From positions 4,784,714 through 4,848,713 of the forward strand of contig CM068548.1 of assembly GCA_035048495.1 (NCBI GenBank): a DNA stretch of 64,000 bases. Reading direction: 5' to 3'. This stretch comes from Euptelea pleiosperma (taxonomy: Eukaryota; Streptophyta; Magnoliopsida; Ranunculales; Eupteleaceae). Positions 10,480 through 21,411 of this stretch are shown here, piece after piece; within the stretch, counting starts at the first letter, position 1, and each line of letters opens with the position of its first letter. Both the position numbers and the translations under genes were made by a program. The notes under the pieces were generated by a model. That model worked only from the letters and a program-made list of their open reading frames with translations, was not told where the DNA came from and did not search any database.

Positions 10480-13400
10480 TGTCACGCCCCAATCCGGATA
10501 CCCAGATACGACCCAAAAATCTGTGGATCGACCCGTATCCGAACCCAGAGGTGATCCATGAATGTACCCTAGTGGTCCAATTATATCAATTAGACTACTA
10601 AGGTTCATTCGAAAACCCACTAAGTAAAAGAAGAAAAGTCTAGATGTAGAAAACAAATAATTAAAGTAATTTAATCAATCAACTAAATATGGAGAGAAGG
10701 AGGTGAGAATATGCTCTCAATTAAAGGACTACATGTCCGTGAAAATAAATAAGTAATGTTTTAAAACAATCAAAATACAGCTTTTTAAAGTGTGGGATCG
10801 ACTCCCAAATCATCGTCAATCTCCTCGAGTACATTAGAGTCTTCCGTCTCAAAATCATCCCACGTACCCAGCTCCTCAAAATCTGAAAATGGTATCGGTG
10901 TAGCACCGTGAGCCGAGGCCCAGTAATATAACAGTGTGCATGGTATGATATCATACTATACAAGTTTTTTAATCAAGGTATGCATCTCAATCGTATAATA
11001 AGAATGATGAAATGAATATGAGGGTGAATGTAAGTGAGTACGGGATGCAAATGCAACTAGTACCCATAACCACATAGGGTCTCAATCTCCTTCCTGCACT
11101 GGGAGCGGTCTCATCGACCCATCTGCAGGATATAATAACGTCTGGGGCCTTTCACCCTAGGGTACCGAACCCTGATTAATTGATAAAACCAATATAAACG
11201 TATATAATATACTTCAACCCCATTCCCTTCTGCACCCCTTATATGAAATGACGTGATGATCATGATATGACAACAAGATGGAACTAGGGTTACATGGCAT
11301 AAGTACACATGTATTTAACATTTAAATAAGAATATAAAATAAACACATGATCATCAAAAGTGATAACATGGGAACGAATTAGGGTTAAACATGAATAACA
11401 TGTAACAATCATTGAAGGTCACGATCAACACGGATGAACAATATAAGTGAAAATCATAAGAGAATCCAACAAACCATGGCCGAGCCCTATGAGGGATCCA
11501 TGACACAAGGTCGAACCCTAAAGAGGGATCCAAGACACTTGGCCGAACCCTATAAGAAATCCAAGACACATGGGTGGGATCCCCATGCATATAAGTATAA
11601 GTCAAACCATCTAGGTTTAACAGTCAATAAGTCATAACCGAAGCACTAAGGGTTTCCATGGTCATTAATCGTCCAAAATCCAATAAATAGGTTTTTCATA
11701 GAAAACATATTTTCTTGTAAAAAGCATAACTAAATAAATATAAATTAAAAAAATACAAACTTAATGGATTTGAAGAATATATTTACTGAGGTTTCTATAA
11801 AAAATAAATTTAAAAATATTTATTCCTAAAATCAAAGTCAAAATTCTTAAAGAAGTAGAATGCACAAAATCTGAAATTCTAGGTCTTACAGAAAAGTCCA
11901 GCATATTGTAAAAGTTATAACTACATAAATAAATATTAGAAAAATACAAACTCAACTAATTTGAAAACTAGATTCATATAGGTATCTATGAAAAATAATT
12001 AAAAAAATATTTAGATTAAAAATATAGATCGAAATCCCAAGTGAACTGGACCATGTAAAATCTGGAATTCTGGGTTTTACAAAAAAGTCCAGCACGTTCG
12101 AAAAATCATAACTTAATCAATACAAATCAGAAAAATATAAACTCAAAAGTTCTAGAAACTAGATTAATATAGGTATCTGTGAAAAATAATTAGAAAATAT
12201 TTAAATTAAAAATATAGATCGATCCAAAGTGATTTGGACCATATAAAATCTAAAATTTTGGGTTTTACAGAAAAGTCCAGCAAGTTTGAAAAATCATAAC
12301 TTAATCAATACAAATCAGAAAAATACAAACTCAAAGGTTCTAGAAACAAGATTAATAGAGGTATCTATGAAAAATAATTAAGAAAATATTTAAATTAAAA
12401 ATATAGATCGAAATCTCAAGTGAAGTGGACTCTATAAAATCTAGAATTCTGGATTTTATAGAAAAGTCCAGCACGTTTGAAAAATCATAACTTAATCAAT
12501 ATAAATCAGAAAAATACAAACTCACAGGTTCTAAAAACTAGATTGATAGAGATATTTATGAAAAATAAATAAAAAAATATGTAGGTTAAAAATATAGATC
12601 AAAATCCTAAGTGATGTAGACCGTGTAAAATCTAAAATTCAAGGTTATTTTGTAACGTTCAACAACTTAGAAAAATGAGAATATAAATCAGAAAAATACA
12701 AACTAAACGGTTTTGGAAAATAGATTCATAGAGGTATTTAGAAAAAAATAATTATAAAAATATTTAAATTATAAAAATACAACGAAAATGATAAAGAACA
12801 TAATCATCCGTTATAGGTACAAAATAGACCATGGCCAAACCCATCATAGTGGCCCAAAATAAATATCAACCCAATAAGAATAAAGTAAATATTGTTGAAA
12901 TTAATTTATAATGAGTATCAACCATTATCTAATGAAAGAGAAACAAAATCTTGAAGAAAAACAAGTATAGGATGGATCAAACACACTTACCTCAAGGTTT
13001 CTTGAACTTTAATGAAAATCAAAGGTTTATTCAAATTTGAAAGTCATCGGATCGTCCTCTCCTCGGAGTATGTTCTTCTAATCAGAGTTCCCGTCAATTC
13101 TCTCTTCTTGCTCGAGTGCGATCGGTGCCCAGATGAAGGTTTAATGGAGCTTTCTCTATTTTTCAATGGAGTTGGTTTATGAAAGCTTCTAAAGCTTTAG
13201 GGTTTTCATCAATAGGTCTAGGGAAGGATTAGGGTTCCTATTTTAATGGAATTCGTAACTATCAAATTGATGACTTTTTCAACCCTCAAAAACTTATATT
13301 TTATATTACTAATGGGTTAGAAATTGGCCCATGGCCTATATATATCAATAGGCTTCATTTAAGAATATTATTAAGCCCAAAACTCCTGTATATTGGCCAT

Positions 13401-14061
13401 ACGGGCCCATCCAATAATAATAACATAAATAATTATTAATTAATTCAATTAAACTATATTATATAATTTAAAAGTTCATATAATAAGGTATTGACACATG
13501 TCACACACATAAATCACAAAAATGTTCAAAACCCTAGAAAAGTGTCAAATGATATTAGAATGACCCGAAAGTGATTCGCGGGTCCTACACGCCTATTAAA
13601 TATAATTAAATATTATTAAAAAAAATAAGAATGGTAGGAAAGTTCAAAAATTACGAAAATACTATTTTTGTCAAAATCTCCCGAAATCTCCCGTTAGGAT
13701 TTTTATGTCTCAAGAAAGATTCCAAATTTCACAGGTAAGTTGGTAAAGATAAAATAGGAATATTTTTGTGTCTTGGGCCCACAAAATAATTTTTTTATAA
13801 AAATTCTTGAATGTTAGCTACGGCAAGAAAAAGTCCTCTGCAAGTTATGGTTCATTATTTTTAGTAAGAATTTAGCCCTAAAGAGCGAGTTTCAAAAATA
13901 GTAGGTTTTTCAAAGTTGTCAGAATGAAACCAAATTAAATACACATACTCATATATGATATTAAACAATAAAAACAATAATAAGAGTCTGAAAAAGTTTC
14001 AGGTTTTCATTATTAGGTGAATTTACCATAATACCCTAGAACGAAAGTTCAGGGTATTACA
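10480..14061. mobile_element. Solo LTR of a large-LTR element (family TGTAATACCC)
   Basis: Plus-strand ends are TGTCACGCCCC and GGGTATTACA, flanked by a perfect 5-bp duplication GGTTC (10475-10479 and 14062-14066). At 3582 bp it has no retroelement domain and no internal LTR copy, so a solo LTR produced by recombination is the simplest reading. Inside, about 11.7-12.7 kb holds four to five diverged tandem units with AAAAGTCCAGCA..TT.GAAAAATCATAAC and AAATATAGATCGAAAT. A reverse-oriented relative starts at 63214. Confidence 0.8.
11700..12750. repeat. Diverged tandem units inside the solo LTR
   Basis: A module of roughly 190 bp recurs at about 11.87, 12.06, 12.26, 12.45 and 12.65 kb. It contains a CTGGAATTCTGGGTTTTACA-like word, GAAAAATCATAACTTAATCA, CAAACTCA and TTAAAAATATAGATC. 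The units are about 80-90% alike by eye. Confidence 0.7.
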
Positions 14062-15183
14062 GGTTCTCTAGCCATGGCTATTAGAGGCTCGAACTTGATG
14101 AGTGGAGCAGGGATATCGATCAGTGAAGTAGTCTCCAATAGATCATTAAGATCAGAAATGGCAGACTCTGTTTTAAAGTCAGCCCCAGAGTGTTCTAGAC
14201 AATGTTTCAGAATATCTTCGGTGGAGTCCGGAATTAGACTCTCAACGGCACATTTCATCGGCTACATCGTGGTCGGCATTTTGACGTATCAGTCTGAAGA
14301 TGTTAACTTCAGCTTTAAAGTTACAAAAGGCGATGGACATGTTTCCATCCCTGCACCCGATGTGTGCATTCGTAGTGGTAAGAAATGGTCGGCCTAGGAT
14401 GACCGGGATATGATTGTCCTGACACAGCTCTATGTCAAGGATGATAAAGTCCACAGAATAGTAAAAGTTAACGACTTTCATCAGGACATCTTCAATGATT
14501 CCTCTTGGAATCTTGATGGACTGGCCAACAAATTTCAGAGTGATTTTCGTAGGCTTCATATTTTTCAGTCCTAGCTATTGATATACCGAAAATGGTATGA
14601 GATTGACGCTAGCCCCTAAATCTAGCAAGGCAGTACATTTGAAGTTATTTCCAATGTCACATTGTACATTAGGGCTGCCAGGATCCTTATGTTTGATCAC
14701 ACTTCTCGTTGTATGAACACGGCGGCTTTCTCGGCCAAGAAGGCATCCTTGGGTACATGCGTACGCTGCTTGACAGTGCACAAGTCCTTAAGGAACTTGG
14801 CATAGGAGGGGATTTGCTTGATAGTAGAAAGAAATTGGATATTGATTTAGATGTCTTTAAAGACGTCTAGGATTTTTGAAAATTGTTAATCCCACTTATC
14901 TTGGACAAGTCTGTCCGGAATGGAGGCTTTAACCAATAGATGGATTTGACTTTAGCCTGAGATATTTGCACAAGGATATCTGATTTGGGTACAGATATAG
15001 AAGCAGTAGCGGTGGATTTGAACTGGGTTCCTCTATGCTAGTAGTGGGTGCTGGAGATGTACCGACGGTTGTTGTACTGCCATGTCTACAGTTCTACTGG
15101 ATCGTAGGGTAGTGACACCCTGACAATTCTCATTCTAGTTATGGGATTGGGAACCTATCTCATACACTACCCCCCTTGGCATT
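14062..15183 (-). pseudogene. Ty3/gypsy aspartic protease region
   Basis: The frame 14781-14575 carries CTALLDLGASVNLIP, the retropepsin active-site block (here D-L-G-A). The frame 14559-14242 carries VILGRPFLTTTNAHIGC, the typical protease C-terminal flap block. A third piece (14258-14049) continues the linker. Stops separate the pieces. It lies between the two solo LTR insertions and downstream of gag on the minus strand. Confidence 0.85.
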
Positions 15184-16684
15184 TGAAATTCACTTTTAAT
15201 TACCACGTTGTGTCTTAGAAGGGGGTGAATAGGATAATTTTTAAATTCTCTACAGATTCTATATGGATTAAAAATTAATGATCACACAAGGCGGAAAAGG
15301 ATCAAACAATCAAAATATGAATCATCCACTGAACATATATATGGGAGAATCTGAGACAAAATATGCAAACATTCACAATCACATGATACTTAGATTTATA
15401 GTGGTTCGGTGACTCCGCACCTACGTCTACTGTCTAATACTCAACACGAGTAATATTATATTATCTCAATCATGCATTACAACATATTGAATTAAAATAA
15501 ATAATCAACTAACTTAGATATCACTTAGTTTTAATCCAACGAGAATCACTTCTCGCTCACCTAGAGAGTCAACCTAGGCTAGTAGTCTATTTAGAGAAAT
15601 TCTTTTTTCATGGATCTACAATCCTCAACTCAGTTAGATGAGTCCTCACTCATCCACCAATCAAAAATATTCAGTGTTCATAAATTTTGAATTCTATCAA
15701 AAAGGGAATTCGATCATAGAGACACTTACCTTTAGATGAATACGATCAAATGGAGAAGCCTTTGAAGAATAATTCGCCTTAGAGACACCCTGCCAAGAGT
15801 AATCTCCTTCTTGAAAGAAAATGCTTATAGAAAAATAATAGCTAATAGTCTCTTCAAACACTTAAAGCCTTCACAAGGGATACACAACTTTGCTTTGGTG
15901 AAGCTCGCACAAATTCCAGATCTCTGGACTCAAAGAATGATAATAAAAGAATGGGAGCTTAGAGATCTCTTGATTGGATTAATTCTTATGATGGGAGAAG
16001 GCTCTAAGTTATAAGCCAGCCTCCACTCAATAGAAACGAACCAAATATAGCCGTTTGAAGGGCCAAAGTGCGCCTAAACCTGCAAAAATGATTGAGTCAA
16101 AATGAGATCCGAAAAGGGAAGGGGGGTCGACCGGATTTCGGTCGACCGAACCTTTTAGTCGGTCGCCCGCTTAGAACATCAACAAAATTCTGGAACAGAG
16201 AGGTTCGGTCAGCCGCACCTTTTTGACCGGTTGGCCGCTCAAAATGGTCAGTCGGCTCGCCCTCTTGGACCTTCTCTGAACAATACTTAATCAAGTATTT
16301 GTTCACACAAATGATACAAAACTAGCAAGGAAACATCTAGGGTAAATTTTGATACGCTTGCAACGTGCAGTATACCCTTATATGTACAAAAGTAACCGCA
16401 ACATGAGATTCTTGATAGCTGAAGGTTCGTTGAGTGAGAACATACTTTGATCATTTATATCTTCATGCTTGAGCTTGACTTTGTCTTCAGTTGAGCTTGA
16501 ACTTGACTTTGTCTTCAGTTGATCTTAACCACTTGGGTTGGTTTTCTTCAGCTTTAATTTTTTTTTGATTTGTTGTCGAAGTTCACTTGATCTTTGACAC
16601 TTCAGTCTTCGGCGAACTCATAACTCAGTAATTTATATTATAGAAGAACTAAGTATTCTTGGGATTGACCATCGAGACTTTTCA
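15184..16684. mobile_element. Solo LTR of the copia family
   Basis: 1501 bp with TGAAATTC...GACTTTTCA ends. It is clearly homologous to 8792-10344 over its full length and flanked by a perfect duplication GCATT (15179-15183 and 16685-16689). No internal sequence remains, as expected after LTR-LTR recombination. It sits inside the gypsy gag-protease spacer. Confidence 0.9.
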
Positions 16685-16689
16685 GCATT

Positions 16690-18288
16690 CCCTTTCGGAT
16701 TGGCTATGGGTTGGTTTGGGAATGTGCCTTTAGCCTTCTCAGCTTCTAAGTTGCCTAGGCGTGTTGCTCAAGGCGTTGCATGGATTGTTGTTACAGAGTG
16801 ATGAAGTGGGCAAGAAGGTCCTCTATACCAAGTTTAGGAATAGAATGTTGAGGTGCAGCTAAGGAAAACTGGGGCACCAATTCTCTATTAGAGCTCAGTG
16901 GGGCACTATAGTTGTAGGAGAGAGAGGTAGCTGGGACTAGCTGTTGAGTCTAAAAGGTCTGAGGGGCTCTTTGGTGACTCTGAAAGGTACTCTGTTAGCT
17001 AGAATATTGACCCTGCTGGAACTGTCAATTCTGATTCAACGGGTATTGACCTTGCTGGTACTGACCCTGATTTTATTGCTTGTTGGGTTGATTAAACCCA
17101 GGAGGATATGTGCCTTGGGGTTTTTGCTGCTATTCAGCAGGTTGTTGGCTCTAGGAGAAGTTGGGGTGGTTCCTCATGTCGGGATGATAGGATTTGACTA
17201 TAAGAGTTCTGGGTGGGTGGTTTGAATGTGCTGAACGCACATACTTCTTCCTACATTGGAAGGGCACATCCTTCGTTGAGAGGACAATGTTCAGTTGTGT
17301 GGTAGGGTTGCATACAGAGATTGCAAGTGTCCATAGAGTTCTCCTGACCCACATTCATGACTTGGGAAGATTGATGAGCAGGTTTCTGAACAGAGACAGT
17401 CAAGGTAGATACGGACTTAGTCAACTTCTGAATGAGGGATCTCAGCTTAGTATCAACTGTAGCTTCATGTCCCTTGGTGGTCCTTTGGACCGGAGTAGTG
17501 TGACTGAACTCTGAGTCAGTTGTCCAATGTTGAGAGTTTTTCCCTAACTCTTCTAAGAATTTGTAAGCTTCAGTCGGAGTCCTGTGCATGAATTTTTCCT
17601 AGCACATTGACTCAACCATGGTTCGGAACTCATCCGTAAGTCCCTTGTAAAATATATAGACAAGATTGCCCTTGTCAATACTGTGGTGGGGACACTTCGT
17701 CAGATAGTCCTGAAATCTATCCCACACTTCAAAGAATTTCTCATCGGACTTCTGTTTGAAATCCTGGATGAGTTGCTTCATCTGGTTAATCCTAGTCATG
17801 GGGTAGAACTTGGACATGAATTTTTTCACTAACTCTTTCCAACTACTGATTGAGTCAGCGGGTAGGGAGTAGAGCCACTCTGAGGCTCGATCTTTTAGTG
17901 AGAATGGAAAGACTCGCAGACGTACATTGTCATCGTCAAGATTTTGGTTCTTGAAGAACAAGATAACATGTTGGAATTCCCTAATATGGGAATATGGGTC
18001 TTCTCTTGGGAGACCACGAAAGGTTGACAACATTTGTATTGTTTGCGGCCTGATCTCAAACTGCACCGTCGTAGTAGGTGGAAAAACGATGCATGTTGGT
18101 AGATTTGCCGAGATCGACGCATATGTCTCTATGAGAGGGCATTCTGCTGCCATCACTACAAAGGTTGTTTCTCTGGGAGAGGAGGGAGGGGATAAGGAAG
18201 GTGAAGAATCCACTATAATCAAATGTTTCTCAGATCGAATCAATCTCTTGTTCTGACGAGTCCAAATGGGCATACACTTGAAAAGCAA
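16690..18288 (-). pseudogene. Ty3/gypsy gag
   Basis: The frame 18288-17599 (229 codons) contains a retrotransposon gag domain (FRGLPREDPYSHIREF, DRASEWLYSLP, WKELVKKFMSKFYP, KFFEVWDRFQDYLTKCPHH). After a stop near 17590 the frame 17589-17251 continues it with a CCHC knuckle, CNLCMQPYHTTEHC. Beyond 17250 the region is glutamine-rich repeat (TGCTGG.ACTG words, 16990-17150) and broken. Gag forms the particle that packages element RNA; this copy is not functional. Confidence 0.88.
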
Positions 18289-19755
18289 GCCCTAGAGTAC
18301 TTGGCAAGAAGTTGTCACAGGAGACATGAGTCTAGCAATCATAGATGATGCAGTCAGAGAGCAAATAAGATAATCATATGTCTAAAACAAACAGGGTAGT
18401 TTTAGGATATATCTTTTTAGTCTGTGGGCTGAGGTAAATAATGACAGTTGGTGGACCACTGGTTTTATCTTTTGTTACTCGCCGGACAAACTGTGTCGCT
18501 CTTAGGTTCACACAAGGATACACTCGTAAGAATCCGCCTGGTACTAACACAAGTTCATTTCTCTAGAATCCGTAACCTAGACAGACGTGCGACACATCGG
18601 CCATCTTAAGTACGCCCCAGGTTAGCCGAATTTGTCGAGGGCTTACAAGTGTGGTTCTTAGGGGAAACTTGGTTTAATTTTGTGTTCCTAACCCAACAAT
18701 TAGCAGACCAACAAAGCACCAGGGAAGCCATTGGCGAGCTCGGTATACTTAAGTAGTAGAGACCTATGGGTGTGTTAGACAACAGGGACCCACGCTCATG
18801 GACTTATTCGACCTGGATTGATGGAATGACTAAGTGGAGGGGTGTCCTACAACACCGATCTAGTTTGGCCCTAGCTCTTGATTCTTTTTAATTTAGTGAT
18901 CTTGGGGATCAAACTCAGCTGGAGTTATGAGGTGGGTGATGAAATCCCACCAATTTTAAGAGGAGATGGGTCTGCTCAATTAGGGTTTATTAATTACCGG
19001 CCATCCACGCAGTGCGAATAAGTTTATATATGCAAAAAGCAAATAGACACACGATACTTTAATTCATCCAAATAGACACAGAACAAGTACTGAATTTAGA
19101 CAAGTTTTGTAATTAGTTTCCAAATTCGGGTTGGGATTCGAATTTAGGAATTTCAAAATTGGAAAATTCCTATATTTGAAATGTTTTCCGAACTTTGGAA
19201 ATCTTCCAATAAAGATTTAGATTTTGAATTCCCTTACAATTTGGGAAATTTTCCAAAATTTGAATTCTGCTAAATTTAGGGTATTTTCTTTTGCAATTTT
19301 TTTCTAAATTTAGAGGCTTTCTAAAGATAGAAATACTTTTAAAGTAGAAGTGTCTAATTTTGGAAACCCTAATTTGGCGAAATTTCAACTTTTGAAAACT
19401 TTCCGAAAATTGTAAATCCACAATATGAGATATTTCTAAAAATTTGCAAAATATAACAAACCTAATTTTTTTGAATTTTTGATTTTTAAAATTTTTTTTA
19501 ATTATTTTATATTTTCACTCAATCTAGGGTTTTTAGCAAACCCTAAAACAAGATCTAGCAGTAAATATCTAAAAATAAAGAAAATGTCCTAAGTTATTAC
19601 AAGTTGCACTTGGCCGTTCGAAGCATTAAAAATAGTAATAAAAATTGCTAAAAATAACTAAAAAGTTAGAATTGAAAGTTTCCAACAATGGAACTTTCCG
19701 CTTTAGCAGCTCTCTGATTCCGTCATCTTCATTCATTTTCGTGCTCCCGTACACC
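18289..19755 (-). other. Leader of the gypsy element, no gene
   Basis: About 1.5 kb lies between the 5' LTR and gag. The 19.1-19.5 kb part is very A/T-rich, with recurring TTTGGAAA/AATTTGAATT words that produce an 83-codon open frame by composition only. I see no protein-coding signal. Confidence 0.6.
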
Positions 19756-19773
19756 CGAGCGGCAACGTCGCCA
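19756..19773 (-). promoter_or_regulatory. Primer-binding site of the gypsy element
   Basis: The minus strand reads TGGCGACGTTGCCGCTCG two bases inside the LTR edge. It resembles the TGGCGCCGTTGCC-type site used by Athila/Tat-like elements. Confidence 0.65.
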
Positions 19774-19775
19774 TT

Positions 19776-20388
19776 TGAAACAACGTTTTTTCTGATCGTT
19801 GGATAGAAATCCCGGTTTCAACAATATTTGTAAATCCAATTTTTAATCCTACGGAAATATGAGATTTGTATAGGGATTCGTGTCGGATGTCGATCCGCAC
19901 TCAAAATTAGCCGAGTTAGCGCAATACTGAACATAAAATGACGAAAAATGCTACAAGAGTTTGTGGAGAGGTGAGAGTGATGGATTATTCTAGATTTAAA
20001 ATATTTTTTTATAGAGAAATTTTATCACTAAGAACATGAAATAACATACTCGGATCAAATAATCTCACTTTTATTAATTCTACTGATTGCCATTACATTG
20101 AAGGAGAGTTTAAACAAAACATAAAATCTAACTAGGCAACAATAAGAAAAAAGGTAGAGAGATGTAGAGAGCGAAATGGACTAGTTGGAGAGAGAAAATG
20201 AAAAGAAAGCAAGAGTTTTTAGAGAGAGAAATAGATAGAGATAAAGAGAGAGAGAAAGGAGAAGGATAAGGAGTTTTCAGAGCATTTTCTTTTATTTTTA
20301 TTTATTATCACATCCTAGATCTTGGATAAACGAGTTTGATCCACAAGCATTCGGGGTGAGCTAGGGTACCCAAATTTAAGGTGTGACA
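19776..20388 (-). repeat. 5' LTR of the gypsy element
   Basis: 613 bp with TG..CA ends (plus strand TGAAACAACG...GTGTGACA), placed directly outside the primer-binding site. On the minus strand it starts TGTCACACCTTAAATTTGGG. The matching 3' LTR is not visible because the element is cut at 2403. Confidence 0.7.
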
Positions 20389-20584
20389 ACATTCATTTCA
20401 CCATCTTTTCTTCTATTTTTCTTTCCATCTTAGAAAGAGGTGAATCACCTCAGAAAATCTTTTCCTTTTGCTCTTTCAAGCATTGAAATAGCCTGATGTA
20501 ACAGGTGGTTGAGATTCTCAGCCCATTTGAGAAACTCTTGTTAATTTCTTGAAAGTTTGTCCCAAGTAGAGGACCTCAAAATGT

Positions 20585-21057
20585 AGACCTCATATGGTCT
20601 GTAAATAATCCAAAAGGACTTTAAGCCATGGCCACCAAGGCCAAAATCTTGTTCTTGGGCATGCTGGCCCATAAAACAGTCCACTAGGACTTTAAAACCA
20701 TGGCCATTAGGCCAAAATCTTATTCTTAGTTCTGTAGTTGTCCCACAAAATGGTCCACAATGGACTTTAAACCATGACCACTCAGGCCAAAACCTTGTTC
20801 TCGAGCTTGCTGGCCCATAAAATAGTCAACGAAGACTTTAAACCAGGGCCACATTGGCCAGTACTTTGTTCATTGGATCTGTTGGCCCACAACTCAGTCC
20901 AAAAGGACTCCCCAATCAAGGCCAGGCCAGAACTATGTTCATGGGCTTGCTCGCCACAAAATAATCCAAAATGACTCCTTAATTAAACCTCACATGCCAT
21001 AATCATGTTCATTGGCCTATTGGCCACAAAATAGTCCTCAAAGGACTTTAAAAAAGG
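20585..21057. repeat. Minisatellite, about 70-bp unit, ~7 copies
   Basis: The word GTCCA.AAGGACTTTAAACCATGGCCA recurs at about 20608, 20676, 20754, 20826, 20898, 20963 and 21034, a spacing of 65-78 bp. Each is followed by GGCCAAAA.CTTGTTC.TGGGC.TGCTGGCCCA. Units are quite diverged. Open frames within it are by-products. Confidence 0.75.
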
Positions 21058-21084
21058 GCCCTAAACCCTAAACCCTAAACCCTA
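21058..21084. repeat. Short interstitial telomere-like repeat
   Basis: Three tandem copies of CCCTAAA, the plant telomere unit, follow directly after the minisatellite (GGGCCCTAAACCCTAAACCC and onward). Confidence 0.8.
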
Positions 21085-21142
21085 TCTAGCTGTAGTCAGA
21101 TGATGGATTTCATGTGGCTCAACAGGGGGAATGTAAAGTATA

Positions 21143-21200
21143 TCATCCTTTATTAAACTGTTTTTTTTTTTTTTTTGATAAGTCATCCTTTATTAAACTG
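21143..21200. mobile_element. Tail-only retroposon remnant with direct repeats
   Basis: TCATCCTTTATTAAACTG occurs at 21143-21160 and again at 21183-21200. Between the copies are just 22 bases: sixteen T then GATAAG. On the minus strand this is CTTATC plus poly(A), like the 3' end of plant LINEs, so an extremely 5'-truncated insertion fits best. Confidence 0.65.
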
Positions 21201-21411
21201 TTGTAATCTTTGTAAGCCCAAAGGCTATCTATTTTCATTTTACCCATATTGGAATCCAAAAATTGTGTTTCCAACAAAAAAAAAATGGAATTTAAATCAC
21301 TCTGTAGAAAGAAAAAGATAATTTATGATAACCCTTTATATATATTGTGTTTCGCAACACATTTTCATTAAACTACATTCAAGAAACAATTTGACAGCTA
21401 AAACATACAAA

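Noticed and set aside
17194..18256. Plus-strand frames over gypsy gag
   Set aside because: Antisense shadows of the minus-strand gag with no family resemblance.
21058..21084. True telomere or chromosome end
   Set aside because: Only three CCCTAAA units, with normal genic DNA on the following side.
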